The notes under the pieces: generated by a model | Told to the model about the DNA's origin: nothing | Databases searched by the model: none | Seen by the model: the letters and a program-made list of their open reading frames with translations, nothing else | Position numbers and translations under genes: made by a program | Assembly: GCA_039105265.1 (NCBI GenBank) | Contig: JAPFFF010000015.1 | Coordinates: 1,984,001-2,048,000, forward strand | Length of the DNA stretch: 64,000 nt | Direction: 5' to 3' | DNA from: Tritrichomonas musculus | Lineage: Eukaryota > Parabasalia > Tritrichomonadida > Tritrichomonadidae | Part shown: one piece after another, positions 61,816 through 64,000 of the stretch | How positions within the stretch are numbered: the stretch's first letter is position 1 | Layout of the letters: each line of letters opens with the position of its first letter

Positions 61816-61823
61816 TATTTTTG
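61816..61823 (+). promoter_or_regulatory. Polinton start-proximal motif TATTTTTG (477-residue gene)
   Basis: TATTTTTG, 5 nt before the ATG at 61829. Confidence 0.6.
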
Positions 61824-61828
61824 GGTAA

Positions 61829-63262
61829 ATGAGTAAACATTATGATCATGCGACTAATACTCTCACGATAGAACCCGGACAATATGATAATTTAAATAAA
61901 AACAATGCTATAGATCAAATAACTATTAGTCCAAATGGTCACACCATTTATATAATACCTCACGTGATAATACCACCACCATTTGTACGTAACTTCTTTG
62001 CTCGAAAAGAGCCTGATAAGGATGGCATTGGAATTAAGTCTATAAAATATTACTTCTGTTTGTCAAATTCGTATGATGCGGATTATATCTGGACTTGGGA
62101 AAACTCATTCGATAAAGATGTTGTTTATCTAGAGAAGTTCCCAGGGGACCGTCCAGATCGACTAACTGATAATATGAATATATGTTTGCCAGTTAAATAT
62201 TTCGAGGTAAACATTGTTAATAAAGTTCGGCTAACAGTTGGGCGGAGATGCGAAGAAGGATTTTATATCCCATTATTGGCTGAAGAGAGTGACCAAATAC
62301 CCACTGTGAATATTGTTCAAAACACACGTGTATATCACAGCCCTAATAAGTCCAGACAAAGTGAGAAGAATATTGAGTTTACATTTGCCAAAAAACCCAC
62401 AAATGCACCTCGTCCAAAACCCCTTCCACCACCACCAGGTGTAACGCCAATTACAACTGAACAACGTATTAATGATATACGCAAACAGCCCAAGGTTGAT
62501 GGCAATGGTGTATATCGTTCGACGGATATTCGGCCTGCAACCGCACCAATTACTCTAGCTAAGAAAAATGGTGATAAGCAGGAATATCGCGTAAAATATG
62601 AAACACAGTATGACCTGGTTAGAAATATTCGAAATAGACTACAGCAAAGCAAGCTCGATTTCGAGGCCATAAGTAATCCAAGCATACAATCATCAGCTAG
62701 GGTTCTAACACCAAACAAGAGTCAAAACCGAATTGCTAGCAAACCGCGTGATAGAATACGTGATACTCCAACACCATCCAAATCTAATTCGGTATCATTT
62801 GGACCATCATTCAAAAACATCGGATTCCAGCCCAAGCAGGAAGCAATTTCATTGCCGAGCGCTAGCGAACTGCGTTCTAACTCCCAAAGTCTGCATATTG
62901 AGGACCTTGATAATAGTGAATCAACTGAAATATATCAGTTCATGGCACCTGAATCACCAATACAACCTATCCAACCACCTCCACATATATCATCTACTAG
63001 TGGTTTGTCATCACGTGGTTTGAATAGCAAGATACATATTCCACCCGATATGATGCCTAGACCGTCATCAGCTAAGTCCAAAAATAGTAGTTCTAAAACC
63101 AGGTCTGCTGCGAAGCCATCTACGGCGAAGCCATCTACGGCAAAGCCATCTACGGCGAAGCCATCTACGGCAAAGCCATCCGCACAACCGGTAATTAAAT
63201 TCAAAGGGTTTGGGTTCCAAGGTTTTAACAAAGATAATGATATGGGTGATATTCCCGATTAA
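61829..63262 (+). CDS. Polinton protein with globular head and long disordered tail
   Basis: The product has 477 residues. A beta-rich N-terminal domain of about 150 residues (NTLTIEPGQYDN, NGHTIYIIPHVIIPPPF, NKVRLTVGRRCEEGFYIPLL) precedes a long serine/proline-rich, basic tail that ends in five STAKP repeats and a short FKGFGFQGFNK motif. No family was recognised. The head could be a single jelly-roll minor capsid protein, but that is only a guess from composition. Its codons are more AT-rich than those of the integrase and capsid genes. Confidence 0.65.
   Translation: MSKHYDHATNTLTIEPGQYDNLNKNNAIDQITISPNGHTIYIIPHVIIPPPFVRNFFARKEPDKDGIGIKSIKYYFCLSNSYDADYIWTWENSFDKDVVYLEKFPGDRPDRLTDNMNICLPVKYFEVNIVNKVRLTVGRRCEEGFYIPLLAEESDQIPTVNIVQNTRVYHSPNKSRQSEKNIEFTFAKKPTNAPRPKPLPPPPGVTPITTEQRINDIRKQPKVDGNGVYRSTDIRPATAPITLAKKNGDKQEYRVKYETQYDLVRNIRNRLQQSKLDFEAISNPSIQSSARVLTPNKSQNRIASKPRDRIRDTPTPSKSNSVSFGPSFKNIGFQPKQEAISLPSASELRSNSQSLHIEDLDNSESTEIYQFMAPESPIQPIQPPPHISSTSGLSSRGLNSKIHIPPDMMPRPSSAKSKNSSSKTRSAAKPSTAKPSTAKPSTAKPSTAKPSAQPVIKFKGFGFQGFNKDNDMGDIPD
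63110..63182. repeat. 15-bp coding repeat, about five units
   Basis: Units GCGAAGCCATCTACG and GCAAAGCCATCTACG alternate almost perfectly, encoding AKPST. The alternation of GCG and GCA shows amplification in steps of two units (30 bp). Confidence 0.88.
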
Positions 63263-63264
63263 AT

Positions 63265-63999
63265 TCATTCTTCTGCTTCTTCTAATTGCTCAAAGTCGTC
63301 TATGAAGTATTGTTTTACAGCATTTTTACGAGCTGCTTCAGCTGATTGAGCTTTAGTATCTTTGTATTCAGCATATCCCCTATTCTTATAAACATCTGTA
63401 TCAAGGAATCGGATGAGATTATTTTTGTACTTATCTCGATTATACTTCAAACGTTTCTTGTCTCCATAAACAGCAGTATTATATAACATTTGCAACAGCT
63501 CTCGTTGTTTTTGCTCTGCACTACTAGGGTCTACCCTCATACCTTGTATGAATACAATATGAGCGAGTGTATTCAGGATGACTTTGAAACGTTCAGTCCA
63601 GTTTTCCTCATTAATCGCTGATTCATTAGTAGTGAAATTAATATGTGTACGAATGACTTTCTGAGTATCATCTTGAAGTTTTCCACCAACGTCTACATTA
63701 TATTTCCCGGAATTGACCTTCTTATAAAGGAGCCAATCTGGATAAGCTATCTTCTGACCCTTACTAGCTTCAATGGAACGTAGAGCTGGTTGATCATATA
63801 GCGTAGCAAACACTGCATTAGCACTACTGAGATAATCTGTTAATTTCCTGAGTGGACCAACAGGCTTATACAAGGTATTCCAAAAGAAATTCCATATATG
63901 GGAGAACACAGATGCCCAATATGAATTTGGTGTTAATCGTTTACTTATTCTGGGTTTAGGTAATCCAACCTTTGAATAAGTATCCATCAGGTCATTCAT
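63265..63999 (-). CDS. Polinton protein of unknown function, possibly running past the window
   Basis: At least 244 residues; the Met at 63999 is the last codon that can be seen, so the real start may lie outside the window. The visible part is polar and helical with an aromatic stretch (SVFSHIWNFFWNTLYKP, about 28-46) and an acidic C-terminus (FIDDFEQLEEAEE). No family was recognised, and polymerase motifs are not visible. It is convergent with the preceding gene, with stops 2 bp apart, and shares that gene's AT-rich codon use. Confidence 0.6.
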   Translation of the reverse strand: MNDLMDTYSKVGLPKPRISKRLTPNSYWASVFSHIWNFFWNTLYKPVGPLRKLTDYLSSANAVFATLYDQPALRSIEASKGQKIAYPDWLLYKKVNSGKYNVDVGGKLQDDTQKVIRTHINFTTNESAINEENWTERFKVILNTLAHIVFIQGMRVDPSSAEQKQRELLQMLYNTAVYGDKKRLKYNRDKYKNNLIRFLDTDVYKNRGYAEYKDTKAQSAEAARKNAVKQYFIDDFEQLEEAEE

Positions 64000-64000
64000 T

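Larger units (their letters stand above)
54191..64000. mobile_element. Polinton/Maverick element, left part (continues past window end)
   Basis: The boundary is set by an abrupt rise in G+C at about 54185-54195. Inside lie the parts that define the family: packaging ATPase (55027-56046), major capsid protein (56859-58811) and retroviral-type integrase (60228-61454), with ten further small or unknown genes tightly packed on both strands. The protein-primed DNA polymerase B and the protease are not in view and should lie to the right. About 9.8 kb is visible of a family that usually measures 15-25 kb. All visible genes are open and no breaks are obvious, so it looks whole so far and fairly young. 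Neither the right end nor the target duplication can be seen. Confidence 0.9.

Noticed and set aside
62273-63231. Minus-strand frames opposite the 477-residue Polinton gene
   Set aside because: They mirror the STAKP and proline repeats of the plus-strand gene and show no protein-like features of their own.
54191-64000. LTR retrotransposon or retrovirus, because of the integrase
   Set aside because: No reverse transcriptase, gag or long direct repeats are visible. Packaging ATPase and capsid genes place the integrase in a Polinton.

Overview
The window looks like nuclear DNA of a parabasalid flagellate. A Tritrichomonas foetus-like trichomonad is the best guess. The DNA is very AT-rich, and almost every host gene is a single open frame. 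Several starts follow a TCA(+1)YW initiator by about 7-50 nt, the known trichomonad core promoter. The gene set (GAF-phosphodiesterase, divergent Rab, several kinases, ciliary genes) and a Polinton/Maverick both fit. The species was not proved from the sequence.

Host genes, left to right: a degenerate RING protein; a pecanex-family membrane protein; a Sel1-repeat protein; a coiled-coil protein; a membrane-tethered metallophosphoesterase (TMEM62-like); a GOST/Wntless-like membrane protein; a pyruvate,phosphate dikinase homologue that lacks both catalytic residues; the decapping subunit DCP1 divergent from an RRM protein; a four-GAF cyclic-nucleotide phosphodiesterase; a KATNIP-domain protein; CFAP410; a lipid-anchored coiled-coil repeat protein without an ATG; Aurora kinase; a polytopic GT-C-like protein; NAD kinase; a 1,508-residue unknown; ARL13; an ankyrin protein; a CaMKK-like kinase; a Rab-like GTPase; and an EF-hand protein. 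KATNIP, CFAP410 and ARL13 are all cilium genes and lie within 16 kb, fitting a flagellate.

The gene-poor stretches are largely transposon space. A 1,494-bp element at 4835-6328 has two 478-bp inverted arms flanked by TA (Tc1/mariner type). Four further non-autonomous elements (8672-9429, 46248-47151, 47246-47790, 48013-49621) have inverted ends and exact 8-bp target duplications (hAT-like). Three of them stand almost back to back and fill most of a 4.4-kb gap. A Tc1/mariner transposase gene lies at 51897-52982.

From about 54191 to the window end the DNA is part of a Polinton/Maverick, a virus-like element. It is visibly richer in G+C, with densely packed genes on both strands: an unknown protein, packaging ATPase, small membrane protein, proline-rich protein, major capsid protein, small capsid-type proteins, retroviral-type integrase, and three unknowns. 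No breaks are obvious in the visible part. DNA polymerase B and the protease are not in the window and would lie beyond 64000. The element carries its own start-proximal motif (TATTTTTG, 5-11 nt before the ATG), different from the host initiator, and a pair of matched hairpins before the integrase gene. Its left end abuts a short transposase-like host-strand gene that it may have interrupted.
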